From [Leptolyngbya] sp. JSC-1 (GTDB taxonomy: Bacteria > Cyanobacteriota > Cyanobacteriia > Elainellales > Elainellaceae), in contig KL662191.1 in the NCBI GenBank assembly GCA_000733415.1, forward strand, positions 3,500,867-3,564,866: a stretch of DNA of 64,000 bases, written 5' to 3'. How positions within the stretch are numbered: the first letter of the stretch is position 1; the number at the start of each line of letters is the position of its first letter. Below, piece by piece: positions 1 through 8,710 of this stretch. The notes below the pieces were generated by a model. It was not told the origin of the DNA. It saw nothing but the letters and a program-made list of their open reading frames with translations, and searched no databases. The position numbers were made by a program, and so were the translations under genes.

Positions 1-50
1 TGGAGGGTGGGGGAGATGAGTGGGGGTGGGGAAGGTGGGGAAGATGGGGG

Positions 51-1013
51 TTAGCTCATTTCCAACATGCGCTGAATTGGTTTGAGGGCGGCGAGTCGGG
101 TAGATTCGGGTAGGGTGACTTCGGGAGCGCGGTTTTTCATGGCTAGATAGAGTTTTTCGAGGGTGTTGAGGCGCATATGGGGGCATTCGTTGCAGGCGCA
201 TTGGTTCATTGGTGGTGCCGGAATAAACTGCTTGTTGGGGGCGGCTTTCTGCATTTGATGGATGATGCCCGGTTCTGTGGCTACGATAAATGAGTGCTGG
301 GCACTTCGCTGCACATAGTTCAATAGAGCCGTGGTGGAGCCGATGTATTGGGCGTGGCGCAGGACGGCGTCTTCACATTCGGGGTGGGCAATCACTTCTG
401 CTTCGGGATGCTGGATCTGCAACTGCACAATCTTCTTTTCTGAGAAGGTTTCATGTACCATACAGCTCCCCTGCCACAGCACCATGTCGCGCCCGGTCTG
501 TTCGATCACGTAGCGGCCCAGGTTGCGGTCGGGGGCAAAGATAATCGGCTGATCGGCAGGAATTTGGTTGACGATTTTGACGGCATTGGAGCTAGTGCAG
601 ATAATATCGCTCATCGCCTTGATCTCGGCGGTGCAGTTGATGTAGGAGATCACCAGATGGTTGGGATACTGGGCTTTAAAGGCGGCAAAGGCATCGGGGG
701 GGCAGCTATCGGCCAAAGAGCAGCCCGCGTTCAGATCCGGCAACAGCACCAGTCTATCGGGATTGAGGATTTTGGCGGTTTCAGCCATGAAGTGAACGCC
801 GGCAAACACAATCACATTGGCATCGGTCGTGGCGGCCTGTTGCGACAAGCCTAAGGAATCGCCTAAATAATCAGCCACATCCTGAATGTCGGGATCTTGG
901 TAGTAGTGGGCCAGAATTACCGCATTCAGTTCCTGCTTAAGCGCAGCGATGGCACTGAAGTAATCGATCGGGGATGCCGTTGGTTTTTGGTAAGAAAGTG
1001 TAGTTGCAAACAC
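51..1013 (-). CDS. nadA: Quinolinate synthase A
   Basis: Condenses iminoaspartate with dihydroxyacetone phosphate to quinolinate, a step of de novo NAD synthesis in the cytoplasm. The 320-residue protein has the expected length for the short NadA form. The early HYYQ motif (about residue 36) and the three cysteines expected to bind the 4Fe-4S cluster are visible: C98 in NAGCSLAD, C184 in GSCMVHE and the CACNEC group near residues 272-277. The ATG start sits close to the conserved N-terminus. No nadB or nadC is nearby. The 3' flank (1-50) is G-rich low-complexity DNA, so a terminator could not be judged. Confidence 0.96.
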   Translation of the reverse strand: MFATTLSYQKPTASPIDYFSAIAALKQELNAVILAHYYQDPDIQDVADYLGDSLGLSQQAATTDANVIVFAGVHFMAETAKILNPDRLVLLPDLNAGCSLADSCPPDAFAAFKAQYPNHLVISYINCTAEIKAMSDIICTSSNAVKIVNQIPADQPIIFAPDRNLGRYVIEQTGRDMVLWQGSCMVHETFSEKKIVQLQIQHPEAEVIAHPECEDAVLRHAQYIGSTTALLNYVQRSAQHSFIVATEPGIIHQMQKAAPNKQFIPAPPMNQCACNECPHMRLNTLEKLYLAMKNRAPEVTLPESTRLAALKPIQRMLEMS

Positions 1014-1310
1014 AGTTATTCGTTGATTTCTGTTGATTGAGCTAGATAGATAGGGATGTTTAGTCCTCTAATTATAGTTTTTCTTACCAAAAATGACTGC
1101 GGCAGAACTGGTGAAAATTAACGGATATCAGCAAGAATTGAGCGCTACTGCGCCCTATCCCATGAACTCTGGGCATGACGGCAAAGATTGGTACGCAGTT
1201 CGCTAACGGGCTACAGGTAAACCTAAACCGTGAATCAGGATGCCGAGGATCTGATCGAGGTTCGCCCGATCTGCCTATGCGGTCCTCCTCATTTTCGTCA
1301 GCAGTACGGT

Positions 1311-1514
1311 TTACAAATCTTCTGGGTAGACCCACTGGGGTGGAGCCATGCGCTTTTTGCGGAGTGCTTCTTCAGCGATCTCCAGCATCCGGTCGAGCGA
1401 TGTTTCCTGAATAAATTTGGCCGCTTGTTCCTGATACTCCTTGTTCGGGCACTCGTCACCCAAAACACAACCATTTACGCAGGACTCTGCGCAGTTCACC
1501 TCAGTTGGATTCAT
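1311..1514 (-). CDS. Small conserved cysteine-containing protein, function unknown
   Basis: A 67-residue acidic protein with four cysteines in its first 22 residues (CAESC, then CVLGDEC), a spacing that could hold a metal or form disulfides. The C-terminal half is a predicted helix ending in a PPQWVYPEDL tail. It resembles small conserved cyanobacterial proteins, but I cannot give a function. Coding is supported by the strong start with a purine-rich upstream stretch and by the isolated position with no competing gene. The family assignment is from memory and not verified. Confidence 0.6.
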   Translation of the reverse strand: MNPTEVNCAESCVNGCVLGDECPNKEYQEQAAKFIQETSLDRMLEIAEEALRKKRMAPPQWVYPEDL

Positions 1515-1895
1515 CAGTGTGCTCCTCTCTCTCGATTCAGTCAGATGTTCGGTCGGATATCTGCCGCAGATTGCGCTGCACCATTTGCCATTTTGCCATG
1601 ATAGAAAGTTTACTTGTAACAGTTTGGGGCCAACCGCCCACGGCTTACTAACGAAAGCGGTTGGTTCAAAGCTATTGTTTCAAGTCATCCAGCCAGCCCA
1701 AATCCGACCTACGGCTGATCTGCGCTTAACGAGTGGACTGTACAATCCTGCGTAGTTCAATAATCATCTAAGCGCTGGAACTAATTCACACCAGCTTATA
1801 GACGGAACCTTTAAATTAACCTTTCCTTTTTCCGGGGTTAAGGCGGTTCGCTGATAATCTGACTGATTGATTCTACTTTCTGTGGAGATGAAATT
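1515..1895. other. Intergenic region without recognised gene
   Basis: Divergent spacer between the small cysteine protein and the BON-domain gene. It should hold promoters for both. Open frames inside it have no recognisable protein features. A purine-rich TGTGGAG stretch just before 1896 serves as the ribosome binding site of the BON gene. No RNA gene or repeat was recognised. Confidence 0.5.
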
Positions 1896-2222
1896 ATGGG
1901 ATTTTTGAATAGAATTTTCGGCAAAAAGAAAGAAGAAGTTCCAGCGACTCCTCCTGCTCCTAGCGATCCAGGAATTCCGCCCGCAAAGGTAGGACTGAAT
2001 GGGGAATTCGACGAAAGCGGTCTAGCCAAGCGGGTAGCTTTAGCGTTCGATAATGATGCTGAGTTAGAGCCTTTGGACAATCTCTGGGTAGCCCAGCTTA
2101 GCAGCAAAGTCGTGCTGAAAGGCAAAGTACCCAATCAGCAATTGCTTGATAAGGCTGTGAGAGTTGCCAGCGGTGTAAATGGTGCTACCGAGGTTGATAC
2201 CAGCCAGGTTACGGTTGGTTAG
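1896..2222 (+). CDS. BON-domain protein
   Basis: A 108-residue protein with a short basic N-terminal tip (MGFLNRIFGKKKEE), a proline-rich linker (residues 15-30) and a C-terminal BON domain (about residues 40-107). The BON features seen are the alternating helix-strand pattern, VVLKGKV and the ending GATEVDTSQVTV. BON domains are thought to bind phospholipids or polysaccharides and often sit in osmotic-stress or envelope proteins. There is no signal peptide, so a cytoplasmic or membrane-peripheral place is inferred. Similar small MGFLN-type BON proteins occur in cyanobacteria. The following gene also starts with MGLFDQ, but the two are unrelated. Confidence 0.8.
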   Translation: MGFLNRIFGKKKEEVPATPPAPSDPGIPPAKVGLNGEFDESGLAKRVALAFDNDAELEPLDNLWVAQLSSKVVLKGKVPNQQLLDKAVRVASGVNGATEVDTSQVTVG

Positions 2223-2358
2223 CTCCCTAGGTTCGTAATTAGTCCATCACTGTGATAGAGACGGGAAGAGCACGCCCAGTGACCAAAGTGCCTGCTTGAC
2301 CCGTCTTTTCTCTCGCCATCAAATCGATCTACTGCTCAAGTTTAGTAAATCTGGAATC

Positions 2359-2904
2359 ATGGGACTTTTTGATCAAATCCTTAGCGCGGTCAACAATCCG
2401 AATCAACAGGCTAGCCCAGATCAGCTGGGTGCGATTCTTAACACCGTGCAGCAACTATCAAATCGACAAGGGTTGAATCCATCGACCACGCAAACGGCAA
2501 TGTCGGTGGTGGGCAGCTACGTTCGCTCGGCCCTCCAGCAACAGCGCGACGCAGGCGGCAATGCCAGAGCCGAAGCGATTGTGAACCAATATGGCGGCAC
2601 GAGTCCCAGCCTAGGTGCCCTAGACGCTTTGTTTTCTCCTGCCCAGCAGCGCCAAGTGGCCGATGCCGTGGCTCAGCGCACCGGCATTAGTGCCGATCAG
2701 GTGATTGCCCTGTTGCCGATTCTGGTGCCGATTGTGCTGAATCTGTTGAAGCAGGGTTCCACGACCCGGACTGCGAATGCCCCAACTGCCAACACCACAG
2801 GCAGCAATTCCGTGCTAGACAGCTTCCTCGATGCCGACGGCGATGGTGACGTAGATGTGGGCGATGCCATGTCCCTAGCAGGCCGGTTTTTGAATCAGCG
2901 CTAA
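2359..2904 (+). CDS. DUF937 protein with C-terminal calcium-loop-like motif
   Basis: ATG at 2359 (MGLFDQIL) is preferred over an upstream in-frame start at 2296, because this is the usual N-terminus of DUF937 proteins. The 181-residue product has the helical DUF937 domain (about residues 1-135, with hydrophobic helix VIALLPILVPIVLNLL), a Thr/Asn-rich linker, and a tail containing DADGDGDVDVGD. That tail matches the D-x-D-x-D-G pattern of EF-hand or dockerin calcium loops and is followed by a short amphipathic helix. Function is unknown; the domain is common in bacteria. Calcium binding is inferred only from the motif. Confidence 0.78.
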   Translation: MGLFDQILSAVNNPNQQASPDQLGAILNTVQQLSNRQGLNPSTTQTAMSVVGSYVRSALQQQRDAGGNARAEAIVNQYGGTSPSLGALDALFSPAQQRQVADAVAQRTGISADQVIALLPILVPIVLNLLKQGSTTRTANAPTANTTGSNSVLDSFLDADGDGDVDVGDAMSLAGRFLNQR

Positions 2905-2952
2905 CGCCAGTTCCACACCGAGCCATACCCATTGCTTCACCCACCAGGACGG

Positions 2953-4116
2953 CTAACTCGACTCACTCGACGTTGAGGCATCTAGATTAGCGCGGGCATT
3001 GCGTCTCAGCATGGCAGGCTTAATTCGGCGCAGAGCTGAGGCAGGAAATCGGCGCTCCCACTCCTCGTCGCTGAGCTGGGCCAGTTCGTCCAGAGTAGGT
3101 GCCACATTCCAGGGATAGGGCTGAAATTCGGCCACATCGGTTTCCTGCGCAAAGCGCTGATTCCAGGGGCAGACATCCTGGCAAATATCGCAGCCCGCGA
3201 CCCAGCCTTGCATTCGCTGAGCGATCTCTGGCGGCAGGGTTTCGGCTCGATTCTCGATTGTGTGATAGGCAATGCAGCGATTGGCATCTACCACAAACGG
3301 TTGGGTAATCGCCTGAGTCGGACAGGCTTCCAGACAGCGGGTGCAGGTGCCGCAGTGTTGGGTATGGGGTCGATCTGGCGTCAGCTTTAGATTGGTCAGT
3401 ACTTCGCCCAAAAACACCCAAGAGCCATACTCACGGGTGATCACGTTACTGTTCTTGGCGATCCAACCAATCCCAGCCCGTTCGGCCCAAACTTTATCCT
3501 GTACCGGGCCAGTGTCCGCATAGTAGCGCGCTTCAATCGGTTCAGTGTCTGGGCCTTGCGACGTGAGCCATAGCGTCAGGGTCTTCAGTTTTTTGTGCAA
3601 AATTCGGTGATAGTCGCGGCCCCAGCCATAGCGAGAAATTTTGGCATAGGGGCTTCCTTCACGCTTCCTTTCCTCATCTGGACGCTGGTGCGGTGTGTAG
3701 TAGTTCAAGGCCACGCAAATCACCGACTGCACCGACGGCATCACGGCCCGGATATCTCGCCGCCTTGGGTTCGCCATCCAGTCCATGTCAGCGTGGTAGC
3801 CCCTGGTTAGCCAGGTTTCTAGGGGAGATGGGGGGGATGGATTGTCCAAGCCCCGTGAGTACGCTACATGCTGGTGTTCGCGAAGCAAGTACGAAGCACT
3901 TAGCGAGTCTGTTGCCGCAGTTCGTTCGTTACCGTAGTCTGCCAGAAAACCGAAGGACTTAGGATTTTCACCTCCCTCACCTTCTCCATCTCCCTCACCT
4001 CCCTCACCTCCCTCACCCCTCCACTCCTCCACCGCCGCAATTCCCACCTTATGAAAGCCCAACTCTAGCGCTTTCTGTTTGATTTGCTCTGGGCTGATGG
4101 AACGTGAAATAGACAT
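2953..4116 (-). CDS. queG: Epoxyqueuosine reductase QueG with N-terminal insertion
   Basis: Performs the last step of queuosine synthesis, reducing epoxyqueuosine in tRNA with cobalamin and two 4Fe-4S clusters. Visible features are the N-terminal helix, the YYADTGPVQDK catalytic segment (about residues 198-208), the first ferredoxin-type cluster C255-x2-C258-x2-C261-x3-C265-P, and the second set ending C309-x2-C312-x3-C316-P. The protein has 387 residues. It is lengthened by about 65 residues (about 32-98), made of Gly/Glu-rich low complexity and a segment with no family likeness, placed between VGIAAVEEW and LETWLTRGYHADMDWM. The reading frame stays open, so the enzyme may still work. Convergent with the DUF937 gene. 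Confidence 0.93.
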   Translation of the reverse strand: MSISRSISPEQIKQKALELGFHKVGIAAVEEWRGEGGEGGEGDGEGEGGENPKSFGFLADYGNERTAATDSLSASYLLREHQHVAYSRGLDNPSPPSPLETWLTRGYHADMDWMANPRRRDIRAVMPSVQSVICVALNYYTPHQRPDEERKREGSPYAKISRYGWGRDYHRILHKKLKTLTLWLTSQGPDTEPIEARYYADTGPVQDKVWAERAGIGWIAKNSNVITREYGSWVFLGEVLTNLKLTPDRPHTQHCGTCTRCLEACPTQAITQPFVVDANRCIAYHTIENRAETLPPEIAQRMQGWVAGCDICQDVCPWNQRFAQETDVAEFQPYPWNVAPTLDELAQLSDEEWERRFPASALRRIKPAMLRRNARANLDASTSSESS

Positions 4117-4150
4117 GGTGAAACAGGATTTTGGATGAACTTTGAGCTAG

Positions 4151-4699
4151 ATGCACTCGGATTTGCCCAACCCAACTATTCTAAAAATTGGGAGGTTGGG
4201 ACAACATCTTCGTCCTGCTCAGTTGTCCATGCGGCTTTTGCAACGATTCATTCAACAACTTACATCCCCTAGCAGCAACGAATCCTTTCTGGGCCGGATC
4301 AAGAAAGTCGAAGTTCTGGTTGCCAAACTATTGTCAATCTTGATGATTGGCGTATTGCTGGTGGCCTTGGCCGATTTGGGGCTGGTTTTATTTCAGGAGC
4401 TATTTGCAGAGCCACCCTATGGGTTTTTCTCAACCACCTTGATCGAGATTTTTGGCGCGTTTCTGAATATCTTGATCGCGCTAGAGGTGTTGGAAAATAT
4501 TACGGCCTATTTGCGCGGTAGCGGCATTCGGATTGAGCTGGTAATTATCACTGCCCTGACGGCAGTTGCTCGTAAGATCGTGATTTTTGATTTTGGCAAA
4601 CTCTCTGGTTTGGAGTTAATTGGCCTAGCGGTAGCGATTTTTACCCTGTCGATCAGCTATTGGTTAGTACGACGCACGAATCGGATTCACAAAGACTGA
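4151..4699 (+). CDS. PsiE-family membrane protein
   Basis: A 182-residue membrane protein. About 50 basic, soluble N-terminal residues precede four hydrophobic segments (approximately residues 58-80, 92-115, 123-142 and 150-170). The order of segments and the VLENITAYLRGS and ALTAVARKIVIFD stretches resemble the phosphate-starvation-inducible PsiE family. The role of the family is poorly known. The true start may lie downstream (M27, MRLLQRF). The stop codon lies in the first unit of a 15-bp tandem repeat. Confidence 0.75.
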   Translation: MHSDLPNPTILKIGRLGQHLRPAQLSMRLLQRFIQQLTSPSSNESFLGRIKKVEVLVAKLLSILMIGVLLVALADLGLVLFQELFAEPPYGFFSTTLIEIFGAFLNILIALEVLENITAYLRGSGIRIELVIITALTAVARKIVIFDFGKLSGLELIGLAVAIFTLSISYWLVRRTNRIHKD

Positions 4700-4735
4700 A
4701 AAAGAAAAGGCTGAAAAAGAAAAGACTGAAAAGCC
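4696..4735. repeat. 15-bp A-rich tandem repeat, about 2.6 copies
   Basis: CTGAAAAAGAAAAGG at 4696-4710 is followed by CTGAAAAAGAAAAGA at 4711-4725 and a partial third copy starting CTGAAAAG. The first unit contains the TGA stop of the PsiE-like gene. It is probably a slippage-generated simple repeat with no known role. Confidence 0.7.
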
Positions 4736-4810
4736 GGAATCCTGTTGGCCTCACTACCCACAGCAACCAAATGAATACGATAAACTAGCATTTCGGGCAA
4801 TTATTCTGAG

Positions 4811-6886
4811 GTGACAACGCAAAGAATGGCAAAACAATCGATCGGACCCGCCATCAGGAATGGCACGGCTGCTGAACAGTCTACTGAGCAATCTACTGCA
4901 TCGGTGTCCCGTTCGGATCAGGCAGCCCCGACAGCAGCGACGCGGCAGGAAACAGACCGGCAGGAAGAAAAGCGACGCTGGACGATCGAAGATAGCGAAG
5001 CGCTCTATCGAATTCAGGGCTGGGGCGAGCCGTATTTTTCGATCAACGCGGCGGGTCATATCACGGTTTCTCCACAGGGCGATCGAGGCGGTTCGGTAGA
5101 TTTGTTTGAACTGGTCAACGCGCTGAAGCTGCGAAATTTGGGTTTGCCTTTACTAATTCGGTTCTCGGATATTTTGGAAGACCGCATCCAACGGTTGAAT
5201 GCCTGTTTTGCCAGAGCGATCGCCCGCTACAACTACCCCGGTACCTACAAGGGCGTATTTCCAGTCAAGTGCAATCAGCAGCGCCATTTGGTAGAAGACT
5301 TGGTGCGGTTTGGTAAGCCTTATCAGTTTGGCTTAGAAGCCGGATCGAAACCAGAATTGTTGATTGCGCTGGCTACATTAGACACACCCGGAGCCTTACT
5401 GATCTGTAACGGCTACAAAGACCGCGAATATATCGAAACGGCGACATTGGCGCAGCGATTGGGCTATACGCCGATTATTGTGCTGGAACAGGTGGAAGAG
5501 GTCGATCTGGCGATCGCAGCAGCCCACAAACTGGGTGTGAAGCCGATTTTGGGGGTGCGGGCCAAGCTGAGTGCCAAAGGAATTGGCCGCTGGGGTACCT
5601 CAGCTGGCGATCGGGCCAAGTTTGGCCTCACGATTCCAGAAATTATTCAGGCGGTGGAGAAGCTAGGGGCCGCCGACATGCTCGACTGTTTACAGCTACT
5701 GCACTACCACATTGGCTCCCAGATTTCGGCAATTAACGTGATCAAAGAGGCGATCCGCGAAGCTAGCCAAATCTACGTCGAGCTGGCTCATCTGGGCGCA
5801 AACATGAAATATCTAGATGTAGGCGGCGGCCTCGCAGTCGATTACGACGGCTCCAAAACCAACTTCTATGCGTCCAAAAACTACAGCATGCAGAACTACG
5901 CCAGTGATGTAGTCGCAGAAGTCAAGGAAGCTTGCGAAGAGCGGAATATGCCGGTTCCCACACTGGTGAGTGAAAGCGGTCGGGCGATTGCTTCTCATCA
6001 GTCGGTGCTGGTGTTTGATGTGCTGGGGACAAGCGATGTGCTGCCAGAACTGCCGGAACCGCCCCACGAAAAGGATCCGCTGGTGATTCGCAACCTCTAC
6101 GAAACCTACCAGTCGATTAGCGTCGAGAACTACCAGGAAGCCTATCACGATGCCACCCAATTCAAAGAAGAAGCGGTGAGTATCTTTGGCTTTGGCTACC
6201 TCAGCCTCACCGATCGCGCCCGCGCTGAACGCCTCTACTGGGCCTGCTGTGCCAAAATTCTGGAAATTGTCCGGCAGCAGGAGTATGTCCCCGATGACCT
6301 GGAAGACCTAGAAAAGATCATGGCATCGATCTACTACGTCAATCTGTCTGTATTTCAATCGGCTCCTGATAGCTGGGCAATCGATCAGCTCTTTCCAATC
6401 CTGCCGATCCATCGCCTAGACGAAGAACCAACTCGTCGCGCCACCTTAGCTGACCTTACCTGCGACAGCGACGGCAAAATCGATCAGTTCATCGATTTAC
6501 GTGATGTCAAGTACGTGCTGGAACTGCATCCGCTCAAGCGCAAAGAAGGCGATGACACCCAGTCTCACGAGCCATACTACCTGGCAATGTTCCTCAACGG
6601 AGCTTATCAGGAAATCATGGGCAATTTGCACAACCTGTTTGGCGACACCAATGCGGTCCACATCACCCTGACGCCCAAAGGCTACCAGATTGAGCATGTC
6701 GTTAAGGGCGATACCATGACCGAAGTACTGGGCTATGTGCAGTACGATTCTGAAGATCTGGTGGAAAACATTCGCCGTCGTACCGAACAAGCTTTGCAGG
6801 AGAGCCGGATTACTCTGCAGGAATCCCAGCTCTTACTGCAAAACTATGAACGTAGTCTCAGTCGCTATACCTATCTGGCAATTTAA
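4811..6886 (+). CDS. speA: Biosynthetic arginine decarboxylase
   Basis: Decarboxylates arginine to agmatine using PLP, the first step of polyamine synthesis from arginine. The product is 691 residues (686 from the internal ATG at 4826). The first 55 residues are a Ser/Thr/Gln-rich, poorly conserved tail. The enzyme starts at WTIEDSEALYRIQGWGEPYF. The PLP lysine is K153 in FPVKCNQQ. Barrel motifs include LHYHIGSQ, the glycine-rich DVGGGLAVDYDG and LVSESGRAI. The start is GTG 4811 or ATG 4826, and the latter has equal support. Monocistronic, convergent with the protease gene 3 bp away. Confidence 0.96.
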   Translation: MTTQRMAKQSIGPAIRNGTAAEQSTEQSTASVSRSDQAAPTAATRQETDRQEEKRRWTIEDSEALYRIQGWGEPYFSINAAGHITVSPQGDRGGSVDLFELVNALKLRNLGLPLLIRFSDILEDRIQRLNACFARAIARYNYPGTYKGVFPVKCNQQRHLVEDLVRFGKPYQFGLEAGSKPELLIALATLDTPGALLICNGYKDREYIETATLAQRLGYTPIIVLEQVEEVDLAIAAAHKLGVKPILGVRAKLSAKGIGRWGTSAGDRAKFGLTIPEIIQAVEKLGAADMLDCLQLLHYHIGSQISAINVIKEAIREASQIYVELAHLGANMKYLDVGGGLAVDYDGSKTNFYASKNYSMQNYASDVVAEVKEACEERNMPVPTLVSESGRAIASHQSVLVFDVLGTSDVLPELPEPPHEKDPLVIRNLYETYQSISVENYQEAYHDATQFKEEAVSIFGFGYLSLTDRARAERLYWACCAKILEIVRQQEYVPDDLEDLEKIMASIYYVNLSVFQSAPDSWAIDQLFPILPIHRLDEEPTRRATLADLTCDSDGKIDQFIDLRDVKYVLELHPLKRKEGDDTQSHEPYYLAMFLNGAYQEIMGNLHNLFGDTNAVHITLTPKGYQIEHVVKGDTMTEVLGYVQYDSEDLVENIRRRTEQALQESRITLQESQLLLQNYERSLSRYTYLAI

Positions 6887-6889
6887 GGT

Positions 6890-8461
6890 CTAGGGATTTA
6901 ACTCAACATTGCGTGGGTTAGCCGTCCGGGTCAAGATGCTGTAAACCTGGCTGGGAGTTAGGTTAGGGTTAGCGCTCAGCAGCAGGGCGGCTACTCCTGA
7001 CACATGGGGAGCCGCCATTGATGTGCCATTAAATTCAGTAAATTGCTCCAGCGGTAGAGTAGAACGAACGGCCACCCCCGGAGCCACTACAAAATTGCCC
7101 AGAGATCGCCCAGCCGGATTGGAGAATAGTGCCATTCGCTGCTCTCGATTCACGGCCCCAACGGCAATTCCCAGATTGTTGATCATGGCGCGGAATGCTA
7201 GCTCTGAGGGTTGCACCATACCTTCGTTAATCCGGTCGTTGCCAGATGCAACCACCACCACTACCCCCGCTTGAGCGGCCCGTTGCAACGCTGCCCCCAG
7301 CTCAAAATCGTAGCGAATTGCCTTGCGCAGGCTGAGGTTGATCACTTTGGCACCATTGTTAATAGCGTAATCAATACCACGAATAACATTGAGATTTAAG
7401 GTTGGGTCGTCAATCGTTGAGTTTTCGTCAAAGACGCGCAGCGGCATGATTTTAGCATCGGGAGCTACGCCGGTGACGCCGGTACCATTGCGAGCAGCCG
7501 CGATCGTTCCGGCTACGTGGGTACCATGTCCATCGGTGGGTAAATCATTAGGATCATTATCATTGCTGAGAAAGTCCCAACCACGCACATCATCGATATA
7601 GCCGTTTTGGTCATCGTCAATTCCGTTCGCGGCAATTTCCTTTGAGTTAGTCCAGATGTTGTTCGTTAATTCAGAATGGGTGTAATCAACGCCAGAATCA
7701 AGCACCGCCACCGTGATTCCCTGTCCGGTGAACCCTTGTTCCCAAACTGCAGGAGCTTGCACCAGATCCCGTCCCCAATCATCGCCACCCAATAGGGCAT
7801 TGGTGCGGAAAGCAGGACGATTAACTGCTCTAGCTACGGCTGATCCTGCATCCACTAAGCCCGATCCGTAGAAAAAGTCAAACTCGCTGGAAGATGCTGG
7901 ATAGACCCGAAAATTAATGGTATAGCGTCCCGTGGCTCGCGGATTTTCGCTAGTAACCCGCAATCGATACTGCACACCTGGTTTGACAGTGAAAACCAGT
8001 CGTGAGTCGGAACTGAGAAAATCACTACCATCGGTAAAGCGCGTGTTGAAACCGCTCAAGAGGAGCCTGCCTCTGCGGCTGCGACCTCCCACCAAGTAGA
8101 GATAGGAATCGAACTTACGAGACCGCAGGCTGACTTCTACCAACTGTCCAACTCTCGCGCTCCTTGGTAGGGACCAGTCTTCGTAGTAGTAACGCTTCCT
8201 GGCATTCGGGTCGAGCCGATCTCGCCGATCCAGGCTGCCGACGCCCTGAAAGCGTTTAACCCCCGTGCTGGTCTGTGGGCCATCCTGAAGACGATAGGGT
8301 CTAAAGGCCAAGGATTTAGCAAGGCGTTGCTGGCGTTGTTTCAGGGGAGCTGAACTGGGGCTACTCCCAAACATAGGCAGCGAAGCTGGGAGTGAAGAAC
8401 GAGAACCAAGACGGGAGGTGAAGTTGCTCATACTTTCTAATGTTGTCATCAACAGTTTCAT
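6890..8461 (-). CDS. Subtilisin-like S8 serine protease
   Basis: A 523-residue protease of the subtilase family. The catalytic triad is visible as D255 (VAVLDSGVD), H312 (DGHGTHVAGT) and S481 (NGTSMAAPHVSG), with oxyanion asparagine N407 or N408 region in VVASGND. Before the catalytic domain, residues about 65-195 form a beta-rich segment resembling the PPC (prepeptidase C-terminal) domain, here placed N-terminally. The first 60 residues are Ser/Arg-rich with no clear Sec signal, so the export route is uncertain. A start at M5 or M11 is possible. Its stop lies 3 bp from the speA stop. Confidence 0.92.
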   Translation of the reverse strand: MKLLMTTLESMSNFTSRLGSRSSLPASLPMFGSSPSSAPLKQRQQRLAKSLAFRPYRLQDGPQTSTGVKRFQGVGSLDRRDRLDPNARKRYYYEDWSLPRSARVGQLVEVSLRSRKFDSYLYLVGGRSRRGRLLLSGFNTRFTDGSDFLSSDSRLVFTVKPGVQYRLRVTSENPRATGRYTINFRVYPASSSEFDFFYGSGLVDAGSAVARAVNRPAFRTNALLGGDDWGRDLVQAPAVWEQGFTGQGITVAVLDSGVDYTHSELTNNIWTNSKEIAANGIDDDQNGYIDDVRGWDFLSNDNDPNDLPTDGHGTHVAGTIAAARNGTGVTGVAPDAKIMPLRVFDENSTIDDPTLNLNVIRGIDYAINNGAKVINLSLRKAIRYDFELGAALQRAAQAGVVVVVASGNDRINEGMVQPSELAFRAMINNLGIAVGAVNREQRMALFSNPAGRSLGNFVVAPGVAVRSTLPLEQFTEFNGTSMAAPHVSGVAALLLSANPNLTPSQVYSILTRTANPRNVELNP

Positions 8462-8710
8462 CGGGAACTACTCATACCAATTCCCTGCAAAGCCGATTCT
8501 GCATCAGATGCCATCGATCGGTACAGTAATTGATGCAGCAGCTAGATTTCACAATTGCGAATTGCGAATTGCGTTTTTCTGACGGCATGTCAGTATTACT
8601 GATTGGTAACTGATTGGTACAAGACTGCTCTGATGTTATCAACAGCTTGGTTGGCAAGAGGAAAAAACTATAAAGCTCGAAGTAAGCTCTTAATCCTGCT
8701 TGGTCTAGGT

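Noticed and set aside
1..50. G-rich low-complexity start of the window
   Set aside because: Simple GGGGA/GGTG repeats with no coding or RNA evidence; the window edge prevents judgement.
453..854. 133-residue plus-strand ORF opposite nadA
   Set aside because: Antisense shadow of nadA codons, no independent protein features.
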